Shown here one piece after another: positions 1-8,661 of a stretch of 64,000 nucleotides of DNA; the stretch's first letter is position 1; the number at the start of each line of letters is the position of its first letter. Below the pieces are notes generated by a model. It was not told where the DNA came from and made no database searches. It worked only from the letters and a program-made list of their open reading frames with translations. The stretch spans positions 2,914,001-2,978,000 of the forward strand of contig OZ244029.1 in NCBI GenBank assembly GCA_965214945.1. Direction: 5' to 3'. A program made the translations under genes and the position numbers. The stretch comes from JAAXHB01 sp965214945. Its GTDB lineage: Bacteria > Actinomycetota > Acidimicrobiia > Acidimicrobiales > Aldehydirespiratoraceae.

Positions 1-1
1 C

Positions 2-1342
2 GCCCCTTGCATTGCGATCTGCCCCACAAACGCGCTATTCCGCGCCCGCAACGGCGTCGTGGACTTCAACGACGACAACTGCATCGGTTGCAAGGGCTGT
101 ATGAACGCCTGCCCCTACGACGCGATCTATATCAACCCGACGACAAGCACGGCCCACAAGTGCAATTTCTGCAACCACCGCATCGATCAGGGTTTGGCAC
201 CGAGCTGCGTGGTGGTGTGCCCGACGAACGCCATCCGGGTAGCCGATCTTGACGACCCGTCAGATGAGGTGACAGGGATCATCGCCCGCAGCGACACAGC
301 GGTCAGGGCACCGGAACAGGGCACATTGCCCAAGGTGTTCTACAAGGGTGCAGACCAGGCTTCGCTCGACCCGCTGCGAACCGCCATCGCTGCAGACGGG
401 ATGATCTGGGCTGACACCACCGACGGCCATCGCAGCGCCGGCCACCACGGCGGCCAATTTCACAGCATGGCGACCCCCGCCCGTACCTCGTACACCACAG
501 CCCATGAGACACCGTGGAAGTCGAAGGTGTCGAGCTATCTGGTCACCAAGGCTGTCGCCGCGGGCGTGATGATGATGGCGGCTCTGATGGCGCTAGCCGG
601 GCACGGCTACGCCCAGGCGGCGGTCGGAGTGATGCCTCCCATCGTGGCCGGGGTGTTCCTGGCGGTCACCGGAGTGCTGCTGGTAGTCGACTTGCGCCAG
701 CCGCGGCGCTTTCATTTCCTGATCACACGCGGAAACTGGCGTTCGTGGCTGGTCAAGGGCGCGGCGGTGCTGGCGGCGTTCGCGCTGGTATGCGTCGCGT
801 GGTGGGTTGCGGGGCTGGCCGACTTTGCGGGCGCGCTCAGGGCCTTGGCGGTGCCGACTGCGCTGCTGGCCGCGGCGGCTGCGGGTTACACCGCGTTGTT
901 GTTCGGCCAGTGCGAGGGTCGCGACCTGTGGCAGACGCCGCTGCTGCTGCCGACGCTTCTGGCCCAAGCCGTCACCGCTGGAGGCGCGGTGTACGCGATT
1001 GCCGATGTCTGGATGGACGTGCCGATGCCGGCGGCGGCCAGTTGGGCGCTGCTCTCCGGGGTGCTGGCCTCAGTGGCATTGATTGCGTTGGAGCTGACCG
1101 CCCGCGGCACCGCCCACACCGAGGCCGCAGTCGCGGCCATGACATCAGGCCGCCACGCGCGCCGCTTCTGGATCGGTGGCTTGATCGTCGGCCTGGCGGT
1201 CCCGGCTGCGGCAGCGACGGTCGCTCTGGCGGTTGATACGGGGCCGCTGCTGCCGGCTGCGGCCGGATTGAGCGCGCTCGCGGGGATGTGGTGCTACGAA
1301 GACAGCTTCGTCCGGGCCGGCCAGTCTGTACCGCTGTCGTGA
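2..1342 (+). CDS. DMSO-reductase-family ferredoxin/NrfD-type membrane anchor fusion (5' end outside window)
   Basis: The reading frame is already open at the left edge, so the true start lies upstream. The first ~75 visible residues carry clustered cysteines typical of a DmsB/NrfC-type polyferredoxin: CIAICP, CIGCKGCMNACP, CNFC and a late CVVVCP. From about residue 175 onward there are roughly eight hydrophobic segments separated by short loops, like the NrfD/DmsC quinol-interacting anchor. In this family the Fe-S subunit and the anchor are usually separate genes; here they are one polypeptide. The molybdopterin catalytic subunit follows 69 bases downstream. I infer that the protein passes electrons between the quinone pool and that enzyme. 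The substrate is unknown. Confidence 0.8.
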   Translation, partial: APCIAICPTNALFRARNGVVDFNDDNCIGCKGCMNACPYDAIYINPTTSTAHKCNFCNHRIDQGLAPSCVVVCPTNAIRVADLDDPSDEVTGIIARSDTAVRAPEQGTLPKVFYKGADQASLDPLRTAIAADGMIWADTTDGHRSAGHHGGQFHSMATPARTSYTTAHETPWKSKVSSYLVTKAVAAGVMMMAALMALAGHGYAQAAVGVMPPIVAGVFLAVTGVLLVVDLRQPRRFHFLITRGNWRSWLVKGAAVLAAFALVCVAWWVAGLADFAGALRALAVPTALLAAAAAGYTALLFGQCEGRDLWQTPLLLPTLLAQAVTAGGAVYAIADVWMDVPMPAAASWALLSGVLASVALIALELTARGTAHTEAAVAAMTSGRHARRFWIGGLIVGLAVPAAAATVALAVDTGPLLPAAAGLSALAGMWCYEDSFVRAGQSVPLS

Positions 1343-1411
1343 CCAGGCTGTTTGTGATCGGGCTGTTTGTGGTGACCGGAGAGGGGACGCTGTAGTGAGA
1401 GGGCCGCTGTT

Positions 1412-4285
1412 GTGAACAGTCTCGAGCACTATCCGCCCCATGAGACATGGCACGATGTGGCGTCGCTCGACGCCAAGGCCTGGCCTCGGCGTGTGGAGCG
1501 GCACCACACGCTGGTGCCCACTACCTGCTTCAATTGTGAGGCCGCCTGCGGGCTGGTGTGCCACGTCAACCATGAGAGCGGCCGAATAGACCGCATAGAA
1601 GGCAACCCGCTTCACCCCGCCAGCCGCGGCCGCAACTGCGCCAAAGGCCCCGCCACGCTCAATCAGATTGACGACCACGCGCGTATTCTTCACCCGCTGC
1701 GCCGTGTTGGAGATCGGGGTTCAGGCCGCTGGGAGCGGGTGAGCTGGGACGAAGCCCTCAACGACATAGGCGGCCGCGTCCGCAAGGCCATAGCCGAGGG
1801 CCGCGCCAACGAGGTGATGTACCACGTCGGGCGCCCCGGCGAGGACGGTTACGCCGAGCGGGTGCTGCAGTGTTGGGGGGTGGACGGCCACAACAGCCAC
1901 ACCAACATCTGCAGCTCCAACGCCCGTCTGGGCTATCAGAGCTGGATGGGTCACGACCGGCCTTCGTCGGATTTCGCCAACGCCGAAGTGATCTTCTTGA
2001 TCTCTGCGCACCTGGAGTCGGGCCATTACTTCAACCCGCACGCGCAACGCATCGTCGAAGCGCAAAGTCGGGGCGCCACCGTGATCTGCGTCGACCCGCG
2101 GTTGTCCAACACCGGCGCCAAAGCCGACTACTGGCTGCCGACATGGCCCGGCACCGAGCCGTTCCTGTTGCTGGCTATCGCCCGGCTGATCATCGCCAAC
2201 GGTGCCTGGCACCGTGAATTCGTACGCCGTTGGACGAACTGGCCCGACTACCTGCGGCGCCGCCACCCGCACCTGCCGGAGACGTTCGACTCCGTTGAGC
2301 AGGCTCTGCTGGACGACTACTCCGAGTACACGCCCGAACGCGCTGAACACGTCTCCGGAGTGGACGCCGCCACCATCATCGAGATCGCCTCGATCATCGG
2401 AGCACACCCCACGAAATTCGCGTCGCACAACTGGCGTGCCGCCGGCGCAGGCAATCTCGGCGGATGGCAGACGGCACGCTGTCTGTTCTTCCTCAACGTG
2501 CTCACCGGCTCGGTCGGCACGGTCGGCGGCACCTCCGGCGCCGGGTGGAACAAGTTCAAACCCGCCCATCCCCCGGCAGCGCCGCCGGTGGAGTCGTGGA
2601 ACGAGATGAACTGGCCACACGAGTACCCGCTGTCGTACCACGAGATGTCGATCCTGTTGCCGCACTTCCTGGCCGACGGCCGGGGCCGCCTGGAGGTGTA
2701 CTTCAGCCGCGTCTACAACCCGGTGTGGACCAACCCGGACGGTTTCAGCTGGCTCAGCGCGCTGCGCGATCCCGACAAGGTGGCCTGCCATGTGGCGCTC
2801 ACGCCGACATGGTCGGAGACCGCGCAGTTCGCTGACTATGTGCTGCCTATGGGTGTCGGCGCGGAGCGCCACGACGTGGCCAGCTTCGAAACCCACGCGG
2901 GACGCTGGATCGGGTTCCGTCAGCCGGTGCTGCGTCGTTACGCCGAGCTGCGTCGGCGCGCCGGTCAGTCCCCCGAGGGGCAGGGTCCCGATGGGACCGG
3001 AGAAGAGCCCGAGCCGCGCGAGGCGCTGCGCACTCATCAGTTCAACCCCGGTGAGGTCTGGGAGGAAAACGAGTTCTGGATCGATCTGTCTTGGCGCATA
3101 GACCCCGACGGCGCGATGGGCATCCGCCGCTGGTTCGAAAGCAGCGAACGGCCCGGCACGCCGGTGACCGTCGACGAGTACTACTCCGAGATGTTCGCCG
3201 ACTCGGTGCCCGGCCTTGCCGACTCGGCTTCGGCCGCCGGGCAGACACCGTTGGAGTTCATGCGCGACCGGGGCGCGTACGCCGTGCCCGGCGACACCTA
3301 CCTGCCGCACGAGCGCGAGGTCGCAGCAGGTGATCTCGACAGCTGTGAGCGCGACAGCGCCGGCGTGTACCGCCGTCCGGGTACGCCCGGCACCTGGGAC
3401 GGCACACTGGAGGCTCTCGCCGCGCTGAAGCTTCCCGGCCTCGGCGACGGGTCGCCGGCTGTGGACGTGGACGGAGTCGCCAGAGCGGGATTCCCCACAC
3501 CGTCGCGCAAGCTGGAGCTGTTCTCGAACACGCTGGCCGATTGGGGCTGGCCCGAGCAGGCCACCCCGGGGTGGATCCCCTCACATGTGCACTGGGAGCA
3601 GCTAGACCTTGACGGCGACGAGCGGATCTTGCTGCCGACGTTCCGCATCCCCACCTTGATCCACACCCGCTCAGCCAACAGCAAATGGCTCGCGGAGATC
3701 AGCCACCGCCACCCGCTTTGGATCCACCCCTCCGACGCCGAAGTTCTGGGCATCGAAGAGAACGGGATGGTGCGCGTCACCACGCGCATCGGCCATTTCG
3801 TGATCACCGCGTGGCGCACCGAGGGCATTCGCCCTGGTGTGGTGGCCGCATCGCACCACATGGGCCGATGGCGCATCACGGACGATCAAGCCCGCTCGTG
3901 GGCGTCGGGCACGGCCGACATCTCCTGCGACGATGACGGTGCCACTTGGCGCCTCAGGCGCACAGGCGGCACCGGGCGCCACTCCAGTGCCGACCCCGAC
4001 ACGGGGCGCATCTGGTGGAACGACGCCGGGGTCCACCAGAACCTTGCGTTCTGCGTGCAGCCCGACCCGATTTCGGGGATGCAATGCTGGCATCAGCGCG
4101 TGCGCGTCTCGCCTGCTGAGCCCGGCGACCGAGTCGGCGATGTGACAGCCGACATCGCCAAGGCGCGCCTGGCCTATCGCGAGTGGCTGGCCATGACTCG
4201 ACCCGCGCCCGGCCCAGGAGGGTTACGCCGCCCACTGTGGTACGCCCGCCCGCTGAAGCCCGCAGCCTCGGCCTACGCGTTCTGA
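1412..4285 (+). CDS. Molybdopterin oxidoreductase catalytic subunit (DMSO reductase / CISM family)
   Basis: This 957-residue protein has the N-terminal [4Fe-4S] site C39-x2-C42-x3-C46-x29-C76 and bis-MGD-type folds such as VSWDEAL and the late GMVRVTTRIGHFVITAW cap region. The segment HTNICSSN places C167 where the molybdenum-ligating Cys or Sec sits in relatives, so this enzyme uses Cys although selA/selB lie elsewhere in the window. There is no twin-arginine signal at the N terminus, so cytoplasmic location or export by a partner is open. A charged, low-complexity insertion lies near residues 510-540. The GTG start is chosen because GAGAGG lies about nine bases upstream. It pairs with the preceding Fe-S/anchor fusion as a CISM-type complex (polysulfide, thiosulfate or DMSO reductase relatives). 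The substrate cannot be told from sequence. Confidence 0.85.
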   Translation: MNSLEHYPPHETWHDVASLDAKAWPRRVERHHTLVPTTCFNCEAACGLVCHVNHESGRIDRIEGNPLHPASRGRNCAKGPATLNQIDDHARILHPLRRVGDRGSGRWERVSWDEALNDIGGRVRKAIAEGRANEVMYHVGRPGEDGYAERVLQCWGVDGHNSHTNICSSNARLGYQSWMGHDRPSSDFANAEVIFLISAHLESGHYFNPHAQRIVEAQSRGATVICVDPRLSNTGAKADYWLPTWPGTEPFLLLAIARLIIANGAWHREFVRRWTNWPDYLRRRHPHLPETFDSVEQALLDDYSEYTPERAEHVSGVDAATIIEIASIIGAHPTKFASHNWRAAGAGNLGGWQTARCLFFLNVLTGSVGTVGGTSGAGWNKFKPAHPPAAPPVESWNEMNWPHEYPLSYHEMSILLPHFLADGRGRLEVYFSRVYNPVWTNPDGFSWLSALRDPDKVACHVALTPTWSETAQFADYVLPMGVGAERHDVASFETHAGRWIGFRQPVLRRYAELRRRAGQSPEGQGPDGTGEEPEPREALRTHQFNPGEVWEENEFWIDLSWRIDPDGAMGIRRWFESSERPGTPVTVDEYYSEMFADSVPGLADSASAAGQTPLEFMRDRGAYAVPGDTYLPHEREVAAGDLDSCERDSAGVYRRPGTPGTWDGTLEALAALKLPGLGDGSPAVDVDGVARAGFPTPSRKLELFSNTLADWGWPEQATPGWIPSHVHWEQLDLDGDERILLPTFRIPTLIHTRSANSKWLAEISHRHPLWIHPSDAEVLGIEENGMVRVTTRIGHFVITAWRTEGIRPGVVAASHHMGRWRITDDQARSWASGTADISCDDDGATWRLRRTGGTGRHSSADPDTGRIWWNDAGVHQNLAFCVQPDPISGMQCWHQRVRVSPAEPGDRVGDVTADIAKARLAYREWLAMTRPAPGPGGLRRPLWYARPLKPAASAYAF

Positions 4286-4463
4286 CGCGCTGCGGCAGCG
4301 GCGGGGCTCGGATCGGCGCACCCGCAGTGCCGCCCTAAGCCTTTGTGCGGTCTGGCACGTCGTCGCATGGGCGGGCTGTTTGTGGTCTTAGCCTGAGAGC
4401 CCAGGTCGTGCGGCCGAGTCTGGAGGGCCCGCGCCCGAGGCCAGCAACGAGGAGAGCCGTCTG

Positions 4464-5759
4464 ATGGAGCGAGCCAACCCCCTAGAGGACGTCGACACGT
4501 CGAACGCTCCTTATGTGATCGTTTCGAGCGATACACACGCCGGGCTGCAATGCGAGGAGTACCGCGAGTATCTCGACTCGGCGCTGCATGCCGAGTTCGA
4601 TGACTACGTCGCCGAACGCCACAACCACCGGCGCGTCATGGAGGAAACCAACGCGGAATTCCTAGAAGAGTGGGAGGGCCAGAACGCCGAAGGCCTGCGT
4701 GGTGCTTACGACCCCGAGGTGCGCGACAAGGAGCTGGACGCGGACGGCGTGGCCGGTGAGGTGATCTTCGCCGACGGCGACGCGGTCACCGGCCAGGAGT
4801 CTCCGCCGTTCGGCGCAGGCCTCTCGGCGGGCCAGATCACCGATCCCCGCCTGGCATTCGGCGGCGCCCGAGCGCACAACCGCTGGCTGGTGGAGTTCTG
4901 CGCCACCAACCCGCCGCGGCGTGCTGGCGTGGGCCTGGTGCCGATCACACATTCGGTGGACGATTCCGTGGCCGAGGTCGAGGCGCTGGCTGACAAGCCC
5001 GGTATCGCCGGGATCATGGTGCCGACGCTGTGGCACGGTTTTCCGCCCTACAGCTCAGACCACTACGACCGGGTGTGGGCGGCCTGCGCTGAGGCGGGTC
5101 TCGTGGTTCACACGCACTCCGGCGAGGCGGACTTCGCCAGTTACGGTGACAACGCCGCGATGTACATGGCCGAGGTGCCCTTCTGGACGCATCGCACGCT
5201 GTGGCAGCTTCTGTTCTCCGGCAAGTTCGACCGCTTCCCTGGACTTCGCTATGCGGTGGTGGAGTGCGGGTCGTTCTGGGTGGGCGACCTGTTGTGGAAG
5301 GCCGACGTGAACTTCGGAGCCAGCGGCAAGGTCAAGAAGATGGCTTCGCGTATCAAGGGCCTGCTGTCGCGCCTGCCGTCGGAGTACTTCGGCTCCAACG
5401 TGTTCATCGGCGCTTCCACGATGAGCCGCGAGGAAATACGCCGCCGCCACGTGAACGGCATCGACGCGCTGATGTGGGGCACCGACTACCCCCACCCGGA
5501 GGGATCGTGGCCGCACACCGCCGAGCGGCTCGAGACCGACTTCCGCGATGTGTCCATCGAGGACACCCGCTGTCTGCTGGGTCTCAACGCGGTGGAGTGT
5601 TACGGCCTCGACCTCGACGCGCTTACCGAGATAGCAGCCCGTGTAGGCCCGACGCCCGCGCAGCTCAATCAAGACCCCGAGCTGCGCACCCCTCGCGACG
5701 CCAAGCGGTCGGCGCGCTGGTGGTTCGACGAGTACGGCGTGAAGCCGATGACCGCCTGA
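4464..5759 (+). CDS. Amidohydrolase family 2 protein (first of a tandem pair)
   Basis: A 431-residue TIM-barrel metal-dependent hydrolase of the amidohydrolase_2 (ACMS decarboxylase-like) type. Visible motifs are SSDTHAG at residues 21-27 (the family's first metal-binding segment), VHTHSGEADF in the middle, and GTDYPHPEGSWP near the C terminus with the catalytic Asp. Members hydrolyse or decarboxylate varied substrates, so the reaction is not predictable. The start has a good ribosome site, GAGGAGA, eight bases upstream. It is followed 32 bases later by a paralogue with the same motif order. Its placement behind the molybdoenzyme suggests a shared catabolic pathway. Confidence 0.85.
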   Translation: MERANPLEDVDTSNAPYVIVSSDTHAGLQCEEYREYLDSALHAEFDDYVAERHNHRRVMEETNAEFLEEWEGQNAEGLRGAYDPEVRDKELDADGVAGEVIFADGDAVTGQESPPFGAGLSAGQITDPRLAFGGARAHNRWLVEFCATNPPRRAGVGLVPITHSVDDSVAEVEALADKPGIAGIMVPTLWHGFPPYSSDHYDRVWAACAEAGLVVHTHSGEADFASYGDNAAMYMAEVPFWTHRTLWQLLFSGKFDRFPGLRYAVVECGSFWVGDLLWKADVNFGASGKVKKMASRIKGLLSRLPSEYFGSNVFIGASTMSREEIRRRHVNGIDALMWGTDYPHPEGSWPHTAERLETDFRDVSIEDTRCLLGLNAVECYGLDLDALTEIAARVGPTPAQLNQDPELRTPRDAKRSARWWFDEYGVKPMTA

Positions 5760-5791
5760 AGAGCGCCGCACCCGAGCCCGAGGACCAGCAG

Positions 5792-7108
5792 ATGACCGCT
5801 CCCCGCCACAACCCTGACAGCCACCATGTTGTGATCTCGGCCGACACCCACTGCGGGGCGGCCCTGCACGGCTATAAGCATTACCTGGAGTCGAAATACC
5901 ACGACGATTTCGAGGTCTGGGCCGCCGACTGCGAAGCCAGCCAGGCCGAGCAGCAGAAGATGTTCGTCGGACAGGGACGCTCGGTGCGCAACGTCGGCGT
6001 CGACGGCGACCCGGTGGCCGACGCGGATCGCAACTACTCCAGCACGCGCCGCCTGGCTGAGCAGTCCGCCGACGGCGTGATCGCCGAGGTGCTGTTTCCC
6101 AACACGCAGCCGCCCTTCGCTCCGGCCGCGTCCACGATGTTTGAGGCCCCGCCCTACAGCGACGACTTCGAGCACCGTTGGGCAGGCCTCAGAGCGCACA
6201 ACCGCTGGCTGCTGGACTACGTGAGCCAAGCGCCGAACCAGCGCGCCGGGATCGCCCAGATATTCCTGGGCGACGTGGAAGGATCAGTCGCTGAGATCGA
6301 ATGGGCCGCCAAGAACGGCCTGCGCGGCGGGATCCTCGTGCCGGGCGCTCCGCCGGATTCACCGTTCGATCCGCTGTACTCCGCCGCCTATGAGCCGATC
6401 TGGGCCGCGGCCGAGGCCAACGACATGACCCTCAACCACCACTCCGGTGGCGCCACGCCCAGCTTTGGTAGCCATTTCCCGGCGTCGCTTGCCATGTTCA
6501 TGATTGAGGTCACGTGGTGGTCGCAGCGGGCACTGTGGCACCTGATGTTCTCTGGCGTGTTCGAGCGCCACCCGCAGCTGCGCTTCGTCAACACCGAATC
6601 CGGAACGGCCTGGGTGCCAGACACTCTCAGAAAGCTCGACTCGTTCTACGACCGCATGAAGTATTCCAAGTACGGCTCGGAGTCGATCTTCGGGGGCATG
6701 GCCGTGGCCAAGATGTCGCTGAAACCCAGTGAGTACTGGAGGCGGCAGTGCTATGTGGGTGCCAGCTTTCTGCGCCCCACCGAGGCGCACCTGTGCCGTG
6801 AGATCGGCATCGACAACATCATGTGGGGCTCCGACTACCCTCACACCGAAGGCTCCCACCCGTACACCCGCCAGCACCTGCGGCTGACGTTCGCGGATCT
6901 GCCCGGTGCTGAGGTGGAGAAGCTGCTCACCCTTAATGCAGCCCGCGTCTACAGCTTCGACATTGACGCATTGCAACCGCTCGCCGACCGGCACTGCCTG
7001 ACCCGGGCCGAGGTGGCGACACCGATCGACTACGCCGACATCCCCGAGGAGGCCAAGGGCTGTCCGGGCATGAACCCGCTCAACCAAGTTCAGCTCGTAG
7101 CCGCATGA
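5792..7108 (+). CDS. Amidohydrolase family 2 protein (second of a tandem pair)
   Basis: A 438-residue paralogue of the preceding gene. ISADTHCG near residues 14-21 corresponds to SSDTHAG in the neighbour; LNHHSGG and GSDYPHTEGSHP occupy the later metal and catalytic positions. The frame stays open upstream to about 5201, but that stretch overlaps the first amidohydrolase in another frame and shows no homology to the family. The ATG at 5792, after CGAGGACC, is therefore the reasonable start. Its stop overlaps the next start as ATGA, implying translational coupling to the short-chain dehydrogenase. Two diverged copies side by side suggest two successive or heteromeric steps; this is inference. 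Confidence 0.85.
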   Translation: MTAPRHNPDSHHVVISADTHCGAALHGYKHYLESKYHDDFEVWAADCEASQAEQQKMFVGQGRSVRNVGVDGDPVADADRNYSSTRRLAEQSADGVIAEVLFPNTQPPFAPAASTMFEAPPYSDDFEHRWAGLRAHNRWLLDYVSQAPNQRAGIAQIFLGDVEGSVAEIEWAAKNGLRGGILVPGAPPDSPFDPLYSAAYEPIWAAAEANDMTLNHHSGGATPSFGSHFPASLAMFMIEVTWWSQRALWHLMFSGVFERHPQLRFVNTESGTAWVPDTLRKLDSFYDRMKYSKYGSESIFGGMAVAKMSLKPSEYWRRQCYVGASFLRPTEAHLCREIGIDNIMWGSDYPHTEGSHPYTRQHLRLTFADLPGAEVEKLLTLNAARVYSFDIDALQPLADRHCLTRAEVATPIDYADIPEEAKGCPGMNPLNQVQLVAA

Positions 7109-8088
7109 CCGCTGACAAACTCCAGCCCCACCAGCCGGGTACGGTCGGTGCGGCTGGTGGGGCCGGTAGCGGGCATAAGGTCGAGCCGTTCGAGCTACCC
7201 GACCTTGACATCAGCGTCGCTGTGGCCGTGGTCACCGGAGGCGCGAGCGGCATCGGTAAGGGAATCGCTGCGGCGCTGTTGCGCGCCGGGGCGACCGTGA
7301 CTATCGCCGACGTCGAGGCTGCCGCGCTCGAGTCGGCCGTGGCAGAGTTGGCCGGACGGTTCGACGCTGCCACTGTGGACGGCTCGCTCACCGACGTGAG
7401 CGACCCCGACTCTACCGAGGCGCTTGCGGAGCGGGTTTTTGGTGAGTACGGCCGCTGCAACCTGCTGTTCAACAACGCCGGCGTCACCTCAGGCGGCGGC
7501 GGGCTGCCATGGGAACAGGAGCACAACGACTGGCGCTGGTGCTTCGGCGTCAACGTGTTCGGCGTCGCCAACGGCGTGAACGCCTTCGTTCCGAGGATGA
7601 TCGCCTCGGGCGAGCCCGGCCAGGTGGTCAACACCTCATCGGGTGACGGCGGCTTCGCGCCCGTGCCGCGGGCTTCGGTGTACGCGTCGTCGAAAGCGGC
7701 GGTGAGCTGCTACACCGAGGCGCTGCACCACACGCTCATCGCCGAAGGCGCCCGTCTGAGGGCGTCGGTGTTCTACCCGTCGGGCGGCCTGATGCCCACA
7801 GGGCTGTTCAACGCGGCGCGCAACCGGCCCGCCGAGCTTGCCAGGGTGCGCGGCGGCACCGGCCGGGTCAGCATGAGCTTCGAGGAGCTACGAGACCGCA
7901 TCGCCGCATCCGGCCGCACCGTGGAGGTGGCCGACCTCGAAGAACTTGGCGACTTCGTGGTGGACTGCGTGCGCCGACGTCAGTTCATTATCGCTCGCGA
8001 TATCGTCGACACGGTCGATCTGCTGCACCGCCGCGCCGAGGCCATCGGCCGCTTTGAAGCCCCGCCGCATCACGATCTCGGTTTCTGA
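7105..8088 (+). CDS. Short-chain dehydrogenase/reductase (SDR)
   Basis: This 327-residue protein has the classical SDR layout: nucleotide-binding GGASGIG near residues 48-54, NNAG near residue 125, a catalytic Ser in NTSSGDGG, and YASSK as the active-site Tyr/Lys pair. It oxidises or reduces an alcohol/carbonyl with NAD(P). An N-terminal extension of about 35 residues rich in Gly and Pro precedes the Rossmann fold. The start overlaps the stop of the second amidohydrolase by four bases, so the two are co-translated. The substrate is probably a product of that hydrolase, but nothing in the sequence identifies it. Confidence 0.85.
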   Translation: MTADKLQPHQPGTVGAAGGAGSGHKVEPFELPDLDISVAVAVVTGGASGIGKGIAAALLRAGATVTIADVEAAALESAVAELAGRFDAATVDGSLTDVSDPDSTEALAERVFGEYGRCNLLFNNAGVTSGGGGLPWEQEHNDWRWCFGVNVFGVANGVNAFVPRMIASGEPGQVVNTSSGDGGFAPVPRASVYASSKAAVSCYTEALHHTLIAEGARLRASVFYPSGGLMPTGLFNAARNRPAELARVRGGTGRVSMSFEELRDRIAASGRTVEVADLEELGDFVVDCVRRRQFIIARDIVDTVDLLHRRAEAIGRFEAPPHHDLGF

Positions 8089-8164
8089 ACTGTGCAATGC
8101 GCTGGTACCGGACACGCAAGCTTCTGATACCTGACTTCCTATGCGCTGCGGTAGGGTCGCCGCC

Positions 8165-8590
8165 ATGACCGACCCCGAGTACCGGCCCAGCCCGTGGAGG
8201 ATGATCGCCGACCACGTTGAGCGCTACCTGGCCACCGACGGTGCCGACGGGTTCGAATGGGAGGGAGCGCAGTGCGTGATCCTCACTACCATCGGCCGCA
8301 AGACTGGCAGCCTGCGCCGCAGCCCGGTGATCCGGGTGCGCGACGGCGGCCGCTATCTGGTCGTCGGCTCCATGGGAGGCGCGCCCCGTCATCCAAGCTG
8401 GTATCTCAACTTGGTCTCTAACCCACAGGTAATCGTCCAAGACCGCGCCGAAGTGCACCATCTCACGGCTCGCACCGCGACCGCCGAGGAGAAAACCGAG
8501 CTGTGGCCGCTGGCCGTTGCGCAGTGGCCCGACTACGAGAACTACCAGGCAAAGACTGAGCGCGACCTCCCTCTGGTCATCTGCGAATGA
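8165..8590 (+). CDS. Nitroreductase/deazaflavin-dependent oxidoreductase family protein (Ddn-like, DUF385)
   Basis: A 141-residue protein with the Ddn-type core: LTTIGRKTGSLRRSPVIRV, then YLVVGSMGG and PSWYLNLVSNPQV. These segments form the split barrel that binds F420 (or a flavin) in actinobacterial relatives. The frame is open to an ATG at 8141, but the ATG at 8165 gives the usual family N terminus (MTDPEYRPSPWRM) and is preferred. It lies 76 bases after the SDR gene and could belong to that operon. Its presence supports an actinobacterial, F420-making host. Confidence 0.8.
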   Translation: MTDPEYRPSPWRMIADHVERYLATDGADGFEWEGAQCVILTTIGRKTGSLRRSPVIRVRDGGRYLVVGSMGGAPRHPSWYLNLVSNPQVIVQDRAEVHHLTARTATAEEKTELWPLAVAQWPDYENYQAKTERDLPLVICE

Positions 8591-8661
8591 TGGCGGCCGC
8601 CCGCGGTACGCCGCTGCGCCCGCCAGTTAGCGCGCCGGGCGCGCCGGCTGATTAAGCTTTC

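Noticed and set aside
1721..3310. Long antisense frame of 529 codons opposite the molybdoenzyme
   Set aside because: High GC leaves few stops on the opposite strand. Its protein has no recognisable motif and the sense strand encodes a clear enzyme.
5201..5791. Upstream extension of the second amidohydrolase
   Set aside because: It overlaps the first amidohydrolase in another frame and does not match the family.
8630..8644. Hairpin GCGCGC-CGG-GCGCGC upstream of soxB
   Set aside because: It is not followed by a T-run and could be chance in GC-rich DNA, so I do not call a terminator.
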